From the NCBI GenBank assembly GCA_023447635.1, contig JAEXNA010000027.1, forward strand, positions 1-64,000: 64,000 nt of DNA, read 5' to 3'. Under the pieces are notes generated by a model. It saw nothing but the letters and a program-made list of their open reading frames with translations. It searched no databases and was not told where the DNA came from. This DNA is from Vulcanimicrobiota bacterium (lineage in GTDB: Bacteria > Vulcanimicrobiota > Xenobia > Xenobiales > JADMJV01). The position numbers and the translations under genes were made by a program. Shown piece by piece: positions 26,056 to 35,588 of this stretch. How positions within the stretch are numbered: the first letter of the stretch is position 1; each line of letters opens with the position of its first letter.

Positions 26056-27408
26056 TTACTCCGTCTGGGGAAGTTGCGGGATGGTCAGCACGAAGCGGCT
26101 GCCTTCCCCCTCCACACTGTAGGCTTCCAGAGTCCCGCCCAGCGCCTCGGCCAGGCGCCGAGAGAGCGACAGCCCCAGTCCGGTGCCGCCGTAGCGACGA
26201 GCGATCGACTCTTCCGCCTGGACGAACGGCTCGAACACGCGGTCCAACTGCTCCGGGGTCATACCGATTCCGTTATCGATCACCTCGAACACCGCCAGGT
26301 CCGTCCCCTGGGGGCTTTCCGGCCGGAGCCGTTTCATACGCACCAGAATCTGCCCTTCGTGGGTAAACTTACAGGCGTTAGAGATCAGATTGTAGAGGCA
26401 CTGGCGTAAGCGGGTGGGATCCGAGCGGAACAGCTCGCCGGTGGGCGCTTCGCCTTCGACCTGGAAATCGAGGCTGTTTTTGCCTTTTTTCGCCTCGTGC
26501 TCCATCGTCTGCACCAGTTCGCGAGTCAGCAGACCGATCGGGAACGCCTCGACGTCCAGGCGGACACGTCCCGCCTCCATACGAGAAAACTCGAGCAGTT
26601 CGTTGATCAGGCGAAGCAGATGTTTGCCGGAGCTTTTGATGCGAGCCAGGTCGGTGCGCAGCTCCTGCGGCGAGATCGCCTCGACGTCTTCGGCCAGCAT
26701 ATCGGCGTAGCCGATCACCGCGTTCAGCGGGGTCCGCAGTTCGTGGCTCATATTGGCAACGAACGCGCTTTTGGCGCGGTTGGCTTCCAGTGCCCGGTCG
26801 CGCGCCTGGGCCAGCTTTTTGTTGGTCGAGTTCAAGCGGTCGAGAGTGCGGTCTTTGAAGCTCTCGTAGAGAAAAGCCGTGGTGGCCAGCAGCGCCAGCA
26901 AGGCGATGTGGGTCAGCGCGAACAGGGTCAGTCGCCCCTCCTGCCCCTCCCACATCAAAGGTCCGTTGTCGCGCGAAGCCATCCAGGTAAAGAAGCCGAT
27001 CTCCAGCGCCGCGAAGATGGTCCAGACGATTCCGGAGGCCGTGTTGCAGACGGTGATGGCCAGAACCGGAAGGAGGATCACCCAGGCCACGGGCGCGTCG
27101 TGGGCACCGGTCAGGTAGGTGGCCAGGATATGCAGCATAGCCCACATATCGATCAGCAGCACGTTGCCGGCAAAGGTCACCGAACCGGACACCCGCAGCA
27201 GCGGAATGACCAGAGCACAGCCCAGCGCCGCCAGACCGGTGGCCCGGGCCAAGTCGTTCTCTTTGAGAAAGACCAGAAAGATCAGGGTCACCAGGGCGTT
27301 GAAAGCCAGGATCGCCAGGGTGATGCCGATCAGTAGACGGGCTCGCCTGGCGTAGTCGACCCCTCCCCGTCTTAGCGCGCCCGGAATTATCCGAGAAAAG
27401 CGCTCCAA
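26056..27408 (-). CDS. Six-TM membrane sensor histidine kinase
   Basis: A 450-residue hybrid-free histidine kinase. Six hydrophobic segments fill residues 24-181 without a large periplasmic loop, so the signal is probably sensed in or at the membrane. A short coiled coil leads to the dimerisation/phosphoacceptor H-box NMSHELRTPLNAV (His222). The ATPase domain has the N-box (NLISNACKF), G1 (VIDNGIGM), F-box and G2 (YGGTGLGLSLS) intact. The TTG start at 27408 lies 2 bp after the upstream stop, with AGGAT in front of it. Immediate coupling to the receiver-GGDEF-EAL gene suggests that this protein is its cognate phosphodonor. Confidence 0.9.
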   Translation of the reverse strand: MERFSRIIPGALRRGGVDYARRARLLIGITLAILAFNALVTLIFLVFLKENDLARATGLAALGCALVIPLLRVSGSVTFAGNVLLIDMWAMLHILATYLTGAHDAPVAWVILLPVLAITVCNTASGIVWTIFAALEIGFFTWMASRDNGPLMWEGQEGRLTLFALTHIALLALLATTAFLYESFKDRTLDRLNSTNKKLAQARDRALEANRAKSAFVANMSHELRTPLNAVIGYADMLAEDVEAISPQELRTDLARIKSSGKHLLRLINELLEFSRMEAGRVRLDVEAFPIGLLTRELVQTMEHEAKKGKNSLDFQVEGEAPTGELFRSDPTRLRQCLYNLISNACKFTHEGQILVRMKRLRPESPQGTDLAVFEVIDNGIGMTPEQLDRVFEPFVQAEESIARRYGGTGLGLSLSRRLAEALGGTLEAYSVEGEGSRFVLTIPQLPQTE

Positions 27409-27410
27409 GC

Positions 27411-29504
27411 TTATCCTGCGGCCTGTTTGGCCTTCCGGTTCTCGCGCAGCAGCGCCTCGGCCTCGGCCGCAGGCACCGGTTTCGAGAAGTAGTAGCCCTG
27501 ACCGTAGAGGCAGTCCAGCGTCTGCAGCGACTGCAGCTGGTCGAGCGTCTCGATCCCTTCGGCCACCGTCTGGAAGGACAGGTTCTGAGCCAGATTGACG
27601 ATGGTGCGCACGATCGCCTCGTGCTCGCCCGGGGTGTCGATGCGGCTGACGAAGGAGCGGTCGATCTTCAGAGTATCCAGCGGGAAGCGGTGCAGATAAG
27701 ACAGCGACGAGTAGCCGGTGCCGAAGTCGTCGAGCCCGAGCTTGACGTTACGACGCTTGAGTTCGTGGAAGATCTCGGTGGCGGAATCGGTGTTATCCAT
27801 CAGCGCGCTTTCGGTGATCTCGAGCTTGAGATGGTCCGGCGCCAAACCCGTATCGGCCAGCACCCGGTCGATCTCGTGCAGGATATCCTTGAAGGCGAAC
27901 TGCTTGGCCGACAGGTTGACCGAGATGGAAAGGCTGCCGAACTCTTCCTGCCAGGTCTTGGTCTGTCGGCAGGCCTGGCGCAGCACGAACTTGTCGATAG
28001 GAAGGATGAGCCCGGTCTCTTCCGCGATCCCCACGAACTCGTCCGGCGGCACCTGGCCCCGCTCGGGGTGGCGCCAGCGCACCAGCGCCTCGAAGCCGTG
28101 AATCTGTTCGTCGGCCAGGTCGACGATAGCCTGATAGTAGACTTCGAACTCTTCCCGCTCGACGGCGCGGCGCAGGTCGGTCTCGAGCTGCAGGCGCTTC
28201 GAGCTTTGCGTGTGCATGGCGCGGTCGAACATCTCGTGCCGCGCCTTGCCCAGGGCCTTGGCCCGGTTCATCGCGGTATCGGCGTCGCGCACCACGTCGT
28301 TAGGCGTCTCGTAGCCGGTCGCCGAAAGGGCGATGCCGATGGAAACCGAGGTGAAGATCTCGTGGCCTTCCAGCACGAAAGGCGCCTGCAGCGATTCCTG
28401 GATCCGTTCCGCCACACGGGTGGCGTCGCTGACGTCTTTGATGTCGTCGAGCAAGATGGTGAACTCGTCGCCGCCAAAGCGGGCCACCGTATCGCCGTCG
28501 CGCACGCACTGATTCAGCCGTTTGGTCAGGCCGATCAGCAGCTGATCGCCAACGTGATGAGCCAGCGAGTCGTTGACGATCTTGAAGCGGTCCAGGTCCA
28601 GCAGCAGCACCGCGAACTCGTAACCTTTGTAGCGCTTGAAGCGGCGCAAAGCGTGGGTCAGTCGGTCCATGAACAGGATCCGGTTGGCCAGCCCCGTGAG
28701 CGGGTCGTAAACTTTGCGAGAGGTGATGTCGGTCTGGGAACCGGCCATTCGGTAGACCTGGCCGGTGGTGTCGCGAACCGCCATGCCGCGCGACAGCGCC
28801 CAGCGATACGAGCCGTCCTGATGCAGGATGCGGTGCTCGCTTTCAAAGTGATGGCCGCCTTCGTTGAGGTGAGCCTCGAGCTTGTCCTTGACCAGCTGCA
28901 GATCGTCGGGATGGATGCGACCGAACCACTCTTCGGGCGAGGGTAGCACCTTCTCATCGTCCTTGATCCCCAGCATGGCCTTCCAGCGGGCCGAATAGTA
29001 CATCTGATCCGAACGCAGGTCCCAGTCCCACAAGCCGTCGTTGGCGCCGGCCAGCGCCAGAGCGTAGCGCTCCTCGCTCTCTTTGAGGGCCAGCTTGACC
29101 TGTCGGTGCGAGAGGTGGGTCTGGATACGGGCCAGCGCCACGGGGAAGTCGACCGGCTTGGTGATATAGTCGTTCGCGCCCAACTGCAGCGCCTCGACGA
29201 TCCCTTCGCTGTCGTCCTTGGCGCTGACCATGATGACGGGCAGCTCGCCGGCGGCGAAACTCTCGCGAATCTTATTGAGCACGGCGATGCCGTCCAGGAT
29301 AGGAAGCATGATGTCGAGCAGCACCATATCAAAGTGCTGGCTCTCGATCTTGTCGAGCGCTTCCCGTCCGTCGATGGCCGTGGTCACGTGATAGCCCTTG
29401 CGTTCTAGTCGGCGGCTGAGCAGATCGCGATTGATCTCCTCGTCGTCCACCACCAGCAAGTGGCCCTTCGGTTCCTCGAACCCGTCTTCAGCGAGCCGTT
29501 CCAA
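27411..29504 (-). CDS. Response regulator with PAS, GGDEF and EAL domains
   Basis: A 697-residue c-di-GMP signalling protein. Domain order: receiver (about 15-130; phospho-Asp64, Lys116), PAS with PAC (145-262), GGDEF (267-425) and EAL (445-690). The diguanylate cyclase motif is intact (RFGGDEF, 344-348) and has an inhibitory RxxD site five residues before it (335-338). The phosphodiesterase residues are also present: EAL 472-474, SVNLSAKQF, LEITES, LDDFGTGYSS, LKIDRSF and AEGIET. Both activities are therefore possible and either could be switched by phosphorylation. The start is TTG at 29504 with GGGA 8 nt upstream. It is coupled to the histidine kinase gene that follows. Confidence 0.93.
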   Translation of the reverse strand: MERLAEDGFEEPKGHLLVVDDEEINRDLLSRRLERKGYHVTTAIDGREALDKIESQHFDMVLLDIMLPILDGIAVLNKIRESFAAGELPVIMVSAKDDSEGIVEALQLGANDYITKPVDFPVALARIQTHLSHRQVKLALKESEERYALALAGANDGLWDWDLRSDQMYYSARWKAMLGIKDDEKVLPSPEEWFGRIHPDDLQLVKDKLEAHLNEGGHHFESEHRILHQDGSYRWALSRGMAVRDTTGQVYRMAGSQTDITSRKVYDPLTGLANRILFMDRLTHALRRFKRYKGYEFAVLLLDLDRFKIVNDSLAHHVGDQLLIGLTKRLNQCVRDGDTVARFGGDEFTILLDDIKDVSDATRVAERIQESLQAPFVLEGHEIFTSVSIGIALSATGYETPNDVVRDADTAMNRAKALGKARHEMFDRAMHTQSSKRLQLETDLRRAVEREEFEVYYQAIVDLADEQIHGFEALVRWRHPERGQVPPDEFVGIAEETGLILPIDKFVLRQACRQTKTWQEEFGSLSISVNLSAKQFAFKDILHEIDRVLADTGLAPDHLKLEITESALMDNTDSATEIFHELKRRNVKLGLDDFGTGYSSLSYLHRFPLDTLKIDRSFVSRIDTPGEHEAIVRTIVNLAQNLSFQTVAEGIETLDQLQSLQTLDCLYGQGYYFSKPVPAAEAEALLRENRKAKQAAG

Positions 29505-29785
29505 ATGTGAAGTCCCCTAAGTCTACGAAATCCTCGCCCGCGAACCCCGCTTAATAAGCAAGGCTACGCCCCCCCGGTACTTGCGAGGTTCTCCTCCGAG
29601 GTTGAGAGCGCCTGCCAGACGCCGGAATCCCCTTCGGAGGGCGAGAGGATGGGAGGGGATAGAGGAGGGGACGGAGCGGGGGGAGGAGGTTGAAGGCAGG
29701 GACTGCGACGGGGAGGACGAGAAGCTTGAGCCTCAGGCTGGGCCGACCAGGCCCAGCATATTCAGGAGCGATCGCCATTTCTAGA

Positions 29786-31435
29786 GTGCAAGGAAACCTC
29801 AAGGGTCTCAAACCCAGCCAGCTCAAAGCGCTGGAGCTACTGTCCCAGCGCAAAGTGCCGCCGGAGGAGATCGTCAACGCCGAGCTCGCTCGACGTATGA
29901 CGGAGATCTCGCTCGAGCTGAACCGCCAGGTCGGGGTGCTGGTCGAGCGTTCGGGCAAGATCCGCGACGTGCTGGTTGGTGATGCCAAAGGGCTGGAGAT
30001 TTCCGACTTCGGCCGCTTCCGCGGCGGCGAGACGCGCTTCCGCGGCCTGCGCTATGTGCACACCCACCTGAAGGGCGAACCGGTCTCGCACGACGACCTG
30101 ACCGACCTGGCCCTACTGCGCTTCGACGTCATGGCCGTGCTCGAGGTCAAATCGAACGGTCTGCCCGGAACCATCCAGGTGGCCCATCTGCAGCCCACCG
30201 TCGATGCGCCCGAGCCGTGGTCGGTAGAGAAACCCGTCCCCTATCACTCCTTTGAACGGGACTTTTTGGCCTTCATCCGCGCCCTGGAGTCGGAATACCA
30301 GAGCTCGCTACGACTCTCGCGCGGTCGCAAGGTCAAACAGGGGCAGCGCCGAGCCTTGCTGGTCGGCGTGACCACGGGGCGGATGGACGAGCTGAAGGCC
30401 ACCATGTCCGAACTCGAAGAGCTGGCCGAATCGGCGGGCGTCGTGATCGTCGACCGGATCCTGCAGCGCCGCCCCAAAATCGACGCCCGCTACGTGGTCG
30501 GCAGCGGCAAGATGAAAGAGCTGTACATCCTCTGTATGCAGAAGGGGATCGACCTGATGATCTTCGACGGCGAGCTGTCCGGGTCGCAAGTTCGCGCCAT
30601 CTCGGACTTCGGCGAACTCGACGTATGGGACCGGACCCAGCTGATCCTGGGCCTGTTTGCCGAACGAGCGCGCAGCCGAGGCGGTAAAGTCCAGGTCGAA
30701 CTCGCCACTCTGAAGTACACTCTGCCGCGCCTGGTGATGAAGGACGACTTCTTGTCCCGGCTGGCCGGCGGTATCGGCGCCAAGGGCCCTGGTGAAACCA
30801 AGGTCGAAGTTCTCAAGCGCATGCTGCGGGACCGCATCACCCGCTTAGAGCAGGAGCTCGAGGTGCTCTCGCGCCAGCGACGGGTGACCCGCGAGGCGCG
30901 CAACCGCTCGGGCTTCCCGATCGTTTCCCTGGTGGGCTACACCAACGCCGGCAAATCGACCCTGCTCAACGCCTTGACCGGCAGCGACATCCTGGCCGAA
31001 GATCGACTCTTCGCTACCCTGGACCCTACCTCGCGCCGGCTTTACCTCAACGCCGAGCAGAGCGCCATCCTGACCGACACCGTCGGTTTTATCCGCGACC
31101 TTCCCGAAGACCTGACCAAGGCGTTCCGCGCCACGCTCGAAGAGCTGGGCGAAGCGGATCTGCTGCTGCACGTGGTCGACGCCTCGAACCCCGACTTCCC
31201 CGACCAGATTATGAGCGTCAATGAAATTCTCGACGATCTGGCCCTGGACAACATCCCCGTGGTGACCCTTTTGAACAAGGCCGACCGGCTGACCGAGGAA
31301 GAGCGAGCCGAAATCGCCGAAAGCTATCCGTACCGCTTCACTTCGGCTCTCGACCCCGAAGACATCACCGTCCTGCGCGACTTCCTGGCCGAGTCGCTTC
31401 GGGAAGGGTCGGATTCCCCGGCTTCCGAACAGTAG
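29786..31435 (+). CDS. hflX: GTPase HflX
   Basis: A ribosome-associated GTPase of about 549 residues that splits stalled or dormant 70S ribosomes. It has a long N-terminal extension (NLKGLKPSQLKALELL onward) found in the larger HflX forms, then the glycine-rich HflX domain (RSRGGKVQVELATLKY; GGIGAKGPGETK) and the G domain with G1 GYTNAGKST, G3 DTVGFI and G4 NKAD. The start is unclear: GTG at 29786 has no close ribosome site; ATT at 29777 has AGGAG 8 nt upstream and gives a more family-like N-terminus; TTG at 29690 would add 32 unusual residues. It is followed by the FHA gene after 6 bp. Confidence 0.93.
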   Translation: MQGNLKGLKPSQLKALELLSQRKVPPEEIVNAELARRMTEISLELNRQVGVLVERSGKIRDVLVGDAKGLEISDFGRFRGGETRFRGLRYVHTHLKGEPVSHDDLTDLALLRFDVMAVLEVKSNGLPGTIQVAHLQPTVDAPEPWSVEKPVPYHSFERDFLAFIRALESEYQSSLRLSRGRKVKQGQRRALLVGVTTGRMDELKATMSELEELAESAGVVIVDRILQRRPKIDARYVVGSGKMKELYILCMQKGIDLMIFDGELSGSQVRAISDFGELDVWDRTQLILGLFAERARSRGGKVQVELATLKYTLPRLVMKDDFLSRLAGGIGAKGPGETKVEVLKRMLRDRITRLEQELEVLSRQRRVTREARNRSGFPIVSLVGYTNAGKSTLLNALTGSDILAEDRLFATLDPTSRRLYLNAEQSAILTDTVGFIRDLPEDLTKAFRATLEELGEADLLLHVVDASNPDFPDQIMSVNEILDDLALDNIPVVTLLNKADRLTEEERAEIAESYPYRFTSALDPEDITVLRDFLAESLREGSDSPASEQ

Positions 31436-31441
31436 ACCTCG

Positions 31442-33871
31442 ATGAGCACCTTTTCTTCGGGCCTCCAGTTCCGCGTGATCGACGGACAGAAGGAGAAAGA
31501 CCGCATCATCCGGCTCGACGGGAAAGAGCTGGTGCTGGGTCGCGCCCAAAAGGGGCAGCGCCCCGGCCAGGGCGAGGTGCTGTTCCGCGAGCCCACGGTC
31601 TCGCGGGTGCACGCCAATCTTTCCTGGAAAGAGCGCAAGGGCGGCTTCCAGCTCACCCACAAGAGCGGTACCAACCCGACCCTGGTCAACGGCAAGCCGA
31701 CCAAGAAGATCCTGCTCGCCCCGGGCGATCGGGTTCAGATGGGGCTCTTGATCCTGGAACTCGAGGATGCTCCCGGCGGCCGCGTTTCGGCGGGCGCCAG
31801 CCTGGGCGACAGCGGACGCAACCGCGCCTCGATGACCGAGCCGATCCTCGAAGCGCTCAGCAAGGTCGAACGCCAGCACGAAGAAGACCGCCGCCGCAGC
31901 AAAGTCGAAAACGAGCAGAAGCAGCGCCAGCGCGAGTTCAACGCGGCGCCCGAATCGTACGAGGAAGAAGCGCCTCCTATCAACACTCGCAGCCGCCGCT
32001 TAGACGAAGCGCTGCGAGCCGCTCCGCCGCGCCCCGAAGACGACCGTAAGCGGCGTCGCGGTGGCCCCTCTTTTGGCTGGCAGCCGCCCGAAGAGAGAGA
32101 CACGCCTTCGCCCCGGCCCTCCCGGCTCGAACCCGAGCCCGAGCCGATGGTCGAGCGCCCCGCGCCGCGTCAGGTGTCCTATGAAGACGAGCGCAGCCGG
32201 GAGATCCGCCGTATCTCTTTGACTCCGGAGGCTCCCCCCCCGCCTCCGCCCGCTCCCGAGCCGCCGGCCCAGCAAGCCCCGGCCCGCCGCGAGGCAGTTT
32301 ATGAGTTAGTGGTGGTCAAAGGGCCCGACCAGGGACGGCGTTTCCCGCTCAAAGATATGGTCATGGTGCTGGGACAGCGCCAGGGCGACAACGACGAGCG
32401 CGACGGCCAGGGCGTGTTGCTCAACGACGCCACCCTGCCCGCCGAAATGGGCATGTTCGCCTGGCAAGGCCGCGAGGGCTCGTACGGGCTGTTGGCTTCA
32501 GAAAACTCCATGCAGATCATCGAGGTCGACCGGATCTCGGATGGAGCCCGACGTCGTATTCGGGTGGACAGCGCCTCCTCGATCCTGCTCAAAGTCGCCG
32601 ACGAGATCCAGGTTGGAGTGACCACCCTGCGGGTGCAGAAGATCGGAGAGCCCGTGCCGGTCTTCAAGAGCCGCCTGGCCCCTCCAGCCGAGGTGATCCC
32701 TCCTTCCCCTGCGCGTCAGGAAGCCGCCCAGCCTCAGCCGGTGCGGCGCTCCTCGTCCGAGAGCACCGGAAGCTTCACGCGCCCCGCGCCCAGCGGTCCG
32801 GCCCGCCCTCCGGCCTCGCCCTGGCGGGACACCAGTCGGGAAACTCCGCCCCCGCCTCCCCAGGCGCCGCCGGCTCCCCCGGAGCGTCCTCAACCTCCTC
32901 AGCGAAGCCAGGAGCCGTTGTCGCCGCTCCGCTCGGGCTCGCCCGCCGCGTCGTCGCCTTCGTTGGCCAGCATGGCTCGCCAGCCGGAAGCGCCCACGCC
33001 TCCCCTCCCTCAGCGCCAGCCTCCGGCTCCGCCTCAGCCCCCGAACGAGCCGGAAGTCCCTCTGTGGGCTCAGGCGACTCTGGTGCCCGGTCGCGACCAG
33101 GGAGGTCCGCCTCCTCAAGCGGCTTCGGCCACGAGTTTGGCCGGCGGCCCTCCCCGTCCGGCCAAACCGGCCCCACCAGGAGAAGAGATCTTAGAGTGGG
33201 GCAACCGCCCTGTCGTGGACTTCATGTTCGAATTCGTAGCCGGCGCCATGCGCGGCTGCGTGGTGACCATGAACCGCACCGATCTGACCAGGCCCCGTCG
33301 CTACAACGCGGGCACGGCCGGGTCGCGAGTCAACGAGGTTAGCCTGGACGGTCCCGACATCCCTAACGAGGCGTTCCACCTGATCGGGGAAGAAGGCCGC
33401 TTCTCTCTGTGCAACGAGGCCGCTACCGGGGCGCTGATGGTCAACCGCTCGCCGTTGAAAACCGGCGACCGCGTGGTGCTGATGACGGGCGACCTGATCA
33501 CTATCGGCACGACGCAGATCCGCTTCCTCGAGCGCGAGGTCGTCCGAGTGCTGTCCCAGCACGGGCTGCTGGCCGAGTCGGGTGTGACCAGCGACCAGGA
33601 CCGCATCTTCGGGATCAATCGGCAGCGTCTGATGTTAGGCCGCGGCAAGGGCTGCGACGTTCGCCTGGCCGACCTCGAGGTGTCGCGAGTCCACCTGGGG
33701 CTGGCCTACAGCGAAGGGCGCTTCTCGGTGCAGCATCGCTCCGAAACCAACCCGACCTTCCTGAACGGGCTCTCCCTGATGCCGGGCACCGTGCGTACCT
33801 TGAAAGTAGGCGACCGGATCCGGCTGTCCTCTCTGACCGTGCTTCGTTTCGTCGACCGCCATAACTTATAG
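31442..33871 (+). CDS. Multi-FHA-domain scaffold protein
   Basis: An 809-residue cytoplasmic protein with four FHA-like domains joined by charged and very proline-rich linkers. FHA1 (about 8-110) and FHA4 (about 720-809) keep the phosphothreonine-binding set: Gly-Arg, Ser-Arg-Val-His, Asn and Asn-Gly (in FHA1 GR 33-34, SRVH 54-57, N78, NG 83-84). FHA2 (about 286-405) and FHA3 (about 592-705) have the strand pattern but lack the SxxH core, so they may be structural. FHA1 and FHA4 both carry an almost identical TNPT.xNG segment, which suggests duplication. Likely partners are proteins phosphorylated by Ser/Thr kinases such as the one at 37749; this is inferred. Six bp after hflX. Confidence 0.9.
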   Translation: MSTFSSGLQFRVIDGQKEKDRIIRLDGKELVLGRAQKGQRPGQGEVLFREPTVSRVHANLSWKERKGGFQLTHKSGTNPTLVNGKPTKKILLAPGDRVQMGLLILELEDAPGGRVSAGASLGDSGRNRASMTEPILEALSKVERQHEEDRRRSKVENEQKQRQREFNAAPESYEEEAPPINTRSRRLDEALRAAPPRPEDDRKRRRGGPSFGWQPPEERDTPSPRPSRLEPEPEPMVERPAPRQVSYEDERSREIRRISLTPEAPPPPPPAPEPPAQQAPARREAVYELVVVKGPDQGRRFPLKDMVMVLGQRQGDNDERDGQGVLLNDATLPAEMGMFAWQGREGSYGLLASENSMQIIEVDRISDGARRRIRVDSASSILLKVADEIQVGVTTLRVQKIGEPVPVFKSRLAPPAEVIPPSPARQEAAQPQPVRRSSSESTGSFTRPAPSGPARPPASPWRDTSRETPPPPPQAPPAPPERPQPPQRSQEPLSPLRSGSPAASSPSLASMARQPEAPTPPLPQRQPPAPPQPPNEPEVPLWAQATLVPGRDQGGPPPQAASATSLAGGPPRPAKPAPPGEEILEWGNRPVVDFMFEFVAGAMRGCVVTMNRTDLTRPRRYNAGTAGSRVNEVSLDGPDIPNEAFHLIGEEGRFSLCNEAATGALMVNRSPLKTGDRVVLMTGDLITIGTTQIRFLEREVVRVLSQHGLLAESGVTSDQDRIFGINRQRLMLGRGKGCDVRLADLEVSRVHLGLAYSEGRFSVQHRSETNPTFLNGLSLMPGTVRTLKVGDRIRLSSLTVLRFVDRHNL

Positions 33872-33900
33872 TCGTCAGGAGGGCGGTTTCTGGCTCCTAT

Positions 33901-33924
33901 CCCATAGGACTGCTCGCCTATGGG
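33901..33924. promoter_or_regulatory. Inverted repeat overlapping the first ATG of the glycosidase gene
   Basis: CCCATAGG (33901-33908) and CCTATGGG (33917-33924) form a perfect 8-bp inverted repeat with an 8-nt loop. The right arm contains the ATG at 33920. In mRNA it would sequester that start, so either translation begins at ATG 33941 or the hairpin modulates initiation. Alternatively it is a protein-binding operator. Confidence 0.4.
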
Positions 33925-35560
33925 CGAGAAAGCGGCCTGCATGAGCCCTACTCCCCGAGCGGTCAAACCACTCCCTGAACTGTCCGAGCTGACCCTGGCC
34001 CAGAAGGTCGCCCAACTGGTGCAGATCGATATCCCCGATCTGCAGCTCGGAGAGCGCACCCGCGAGCATTTCCGCCGCTATGAATACAACGGCGTGATCC
34101 TGTTTGCGAAAAACGTGGCCGACCGCGCTCAGGTGGTTCAACTGGTGGAAGAGCTGCACGAACTTTGCACCGTGCCGCCGATGATCACCGTCGATCAGGA
34201 AGGCGGTCTGGTCGACCGTTTCCGCTTCGCCGAGATGAGCTGTAGCCCCGGGCCGATGGCGCTGGCCGCCACCGGCGACAGCGAGTGGACCGAACGGGCT
34301 CATCGCATCATGGGGACCGAGATGGCCTCGCTGGGTGTGACTCTGGACTTCGCCCCCTGCCTCGACGTCAACTGCAACCGAGCGAACCCTATCATCGGGG
34401 CGCGAAGCTTCGGCGCCAGCGCTGCTACGGTGACAGAGCACGGCCTGGCCGCCATGCGTGGTCTGCAGGCCGGCGGGATCGGCGCCTGCGCCAAACACTT
34501 CCCCGGGCACGGCGACACCGACCAGGACTCTCATCTGGAGCTACCTCTGGTCAGCAAGAGCCGCGAGGTGCTCGAGGAGATCGAACTGGCGCCGTTCCGA
34601 GCCGCCGTCGACGCCGGCATCGATGCTCTGATGACCGCCCATATCGTCTTCCCCGCCTTCGACGACACCCCGGGACTGCCCGCCACCCTTTCGCACCCGA
34701 TCCTGAGCGGACTGCTGCGCCAGGAGATGGGCTTCGAGGGCGTGGTGTTCACTGACAGCATGGCGATGAAGGCCGTGGCCGAACGGTTCGGCGTGGGCGA
34801 GGCTGCCGTGATGGCGGTGGCCGCCGGGGCCGACATCGTCCTGGCCTGCGGCCCCTTCGAGAACCACATCGCCTCAGTCGAAGCGCTGCTGGCCGCGGTC
34901 GAGAGCGGTCGCCTGAGCGAAGAGCGCATCGACGAATCGGTTCAGCGGATCTTCGACCTGAAAGCTCGCTACTGCCGCATGCCGCAGCGCGAGGTGGGCT
35001 ATCCGATCCTCGAGCACGACCGCGCCATGGCTGCTATCTGCGACAAGTCGGTGACGGTGCTCTCGGGCGCCGAGGCGCTGACCCTGAACGGGCGGGTGCT
35101 GGTGCTAATCCCGGACGTGCTGCCGCAGACCCCGCTGGGCGAGATCAACCGCCCGGTCTCGCTGGCCGAAGTGCTGATCGAGCAGAACAGCGACGAGAGC
35201 GTCCTGATCGAGGAAGAGTTCTATCACATCAACGCCAGCGGCGAGTCGTGGCGTGATCTGTCGACCAAGGCCGGCGGCTACGACCATGTGCTGGTTTGCC
35301 TGTTCAGCCGCTCTCGGTTGCCCGACGGGCAGCGCCTGCTGGTCGAAAACCTGGTGCGCGACGGCGTCTCTCCCACCCTGATCTCCTTTTCCAGCCCCTA
35401 CCTTTTCGATGGGCTGCCTGAGGCTCAGCGAGCCCAGATCCTGACCTACAACTACTCGCCTCTGAGCCTGGCCTCGCTGGCGCGGGTGCTGCTGGGCCAG
35501 CAGAAAGCGAGCGGGCAGTGCCCCGTCCCCATGACCCCGGGACAGTTCGCCACTTCGTAG
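33920..35560 (+). CDS. nagZ: Family 3 glycoside hydrolase, beta-N-acetylhexosaminidase (NagZ-like)
   Basis: A 546-residue GH3 enzyme. The NagZ signature KHFPGHGDTDQDSHLELP is present, with the His-Asp catalytic dyad on this flexible loop, and the nucleophile Asp is in GVVFTDSMAMKAV. Family members remove N-acetylglucosamine from muropeptides during cell-wall recycling. The N-terminal barrel covers about residues 20-340. About 200 further residues form a second, less conserved domain absent from the short E. coli NagZ but common in Gram-positive-type enzymes. No signal peptide is evident, so a cytoplasmic location is likely. The start may instead be ATG 33941 (see the inverted repeat at 33901). 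Confidence 0.9.
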   Translation: MGEKAACMSPTPRAVKPLPELSELTLAQKVAQLVQIDIPDLQLGERTREHFRRYEYNGVILFAKNVADRAQVVQLVEELHELCTVPPMITVDQEGGLVDRFRFAEMSCSPGPMALAATGDSEWTERAHRIMGTEMASLGVTLDFAPCLDVNCNRANPIIGARSFGASAATVTEHGLAAMRGLQAGGIGACAKHFPGHGDTDQDSHLELPLVSKSREVLEEIELAPFRAAVDAGIDALMTAHIVFPAFDDTPGLPATLSHPILSGLLRQEMGFEGVVFTDSMAMKAVAERFGVGEAAVMAVAAGADIVLACGPFENHIASVEALLAAVESGRLSEERIDESVQRIFDLKARYCRMPQREVGYPILEHDRAMAAICDKSVTVLSGAEALTLNGRVLVLIPDVLPQTPLGEINRPVSLAEVLIEQNSDESVLIEEEFYHINASGESWRDLSTKAGGYDHVLVCLFSRSRLPDGQRLLVENLVRDGVSPTLISFSSPYLFDGLPEAQRAQILTYNYSPLSLASLARVLLGQQKASGQCPVPMTPGQFATS

Positions 35561-35588
35561 CCCTAGCCGTCTTTAAAGGAACCTGAAC

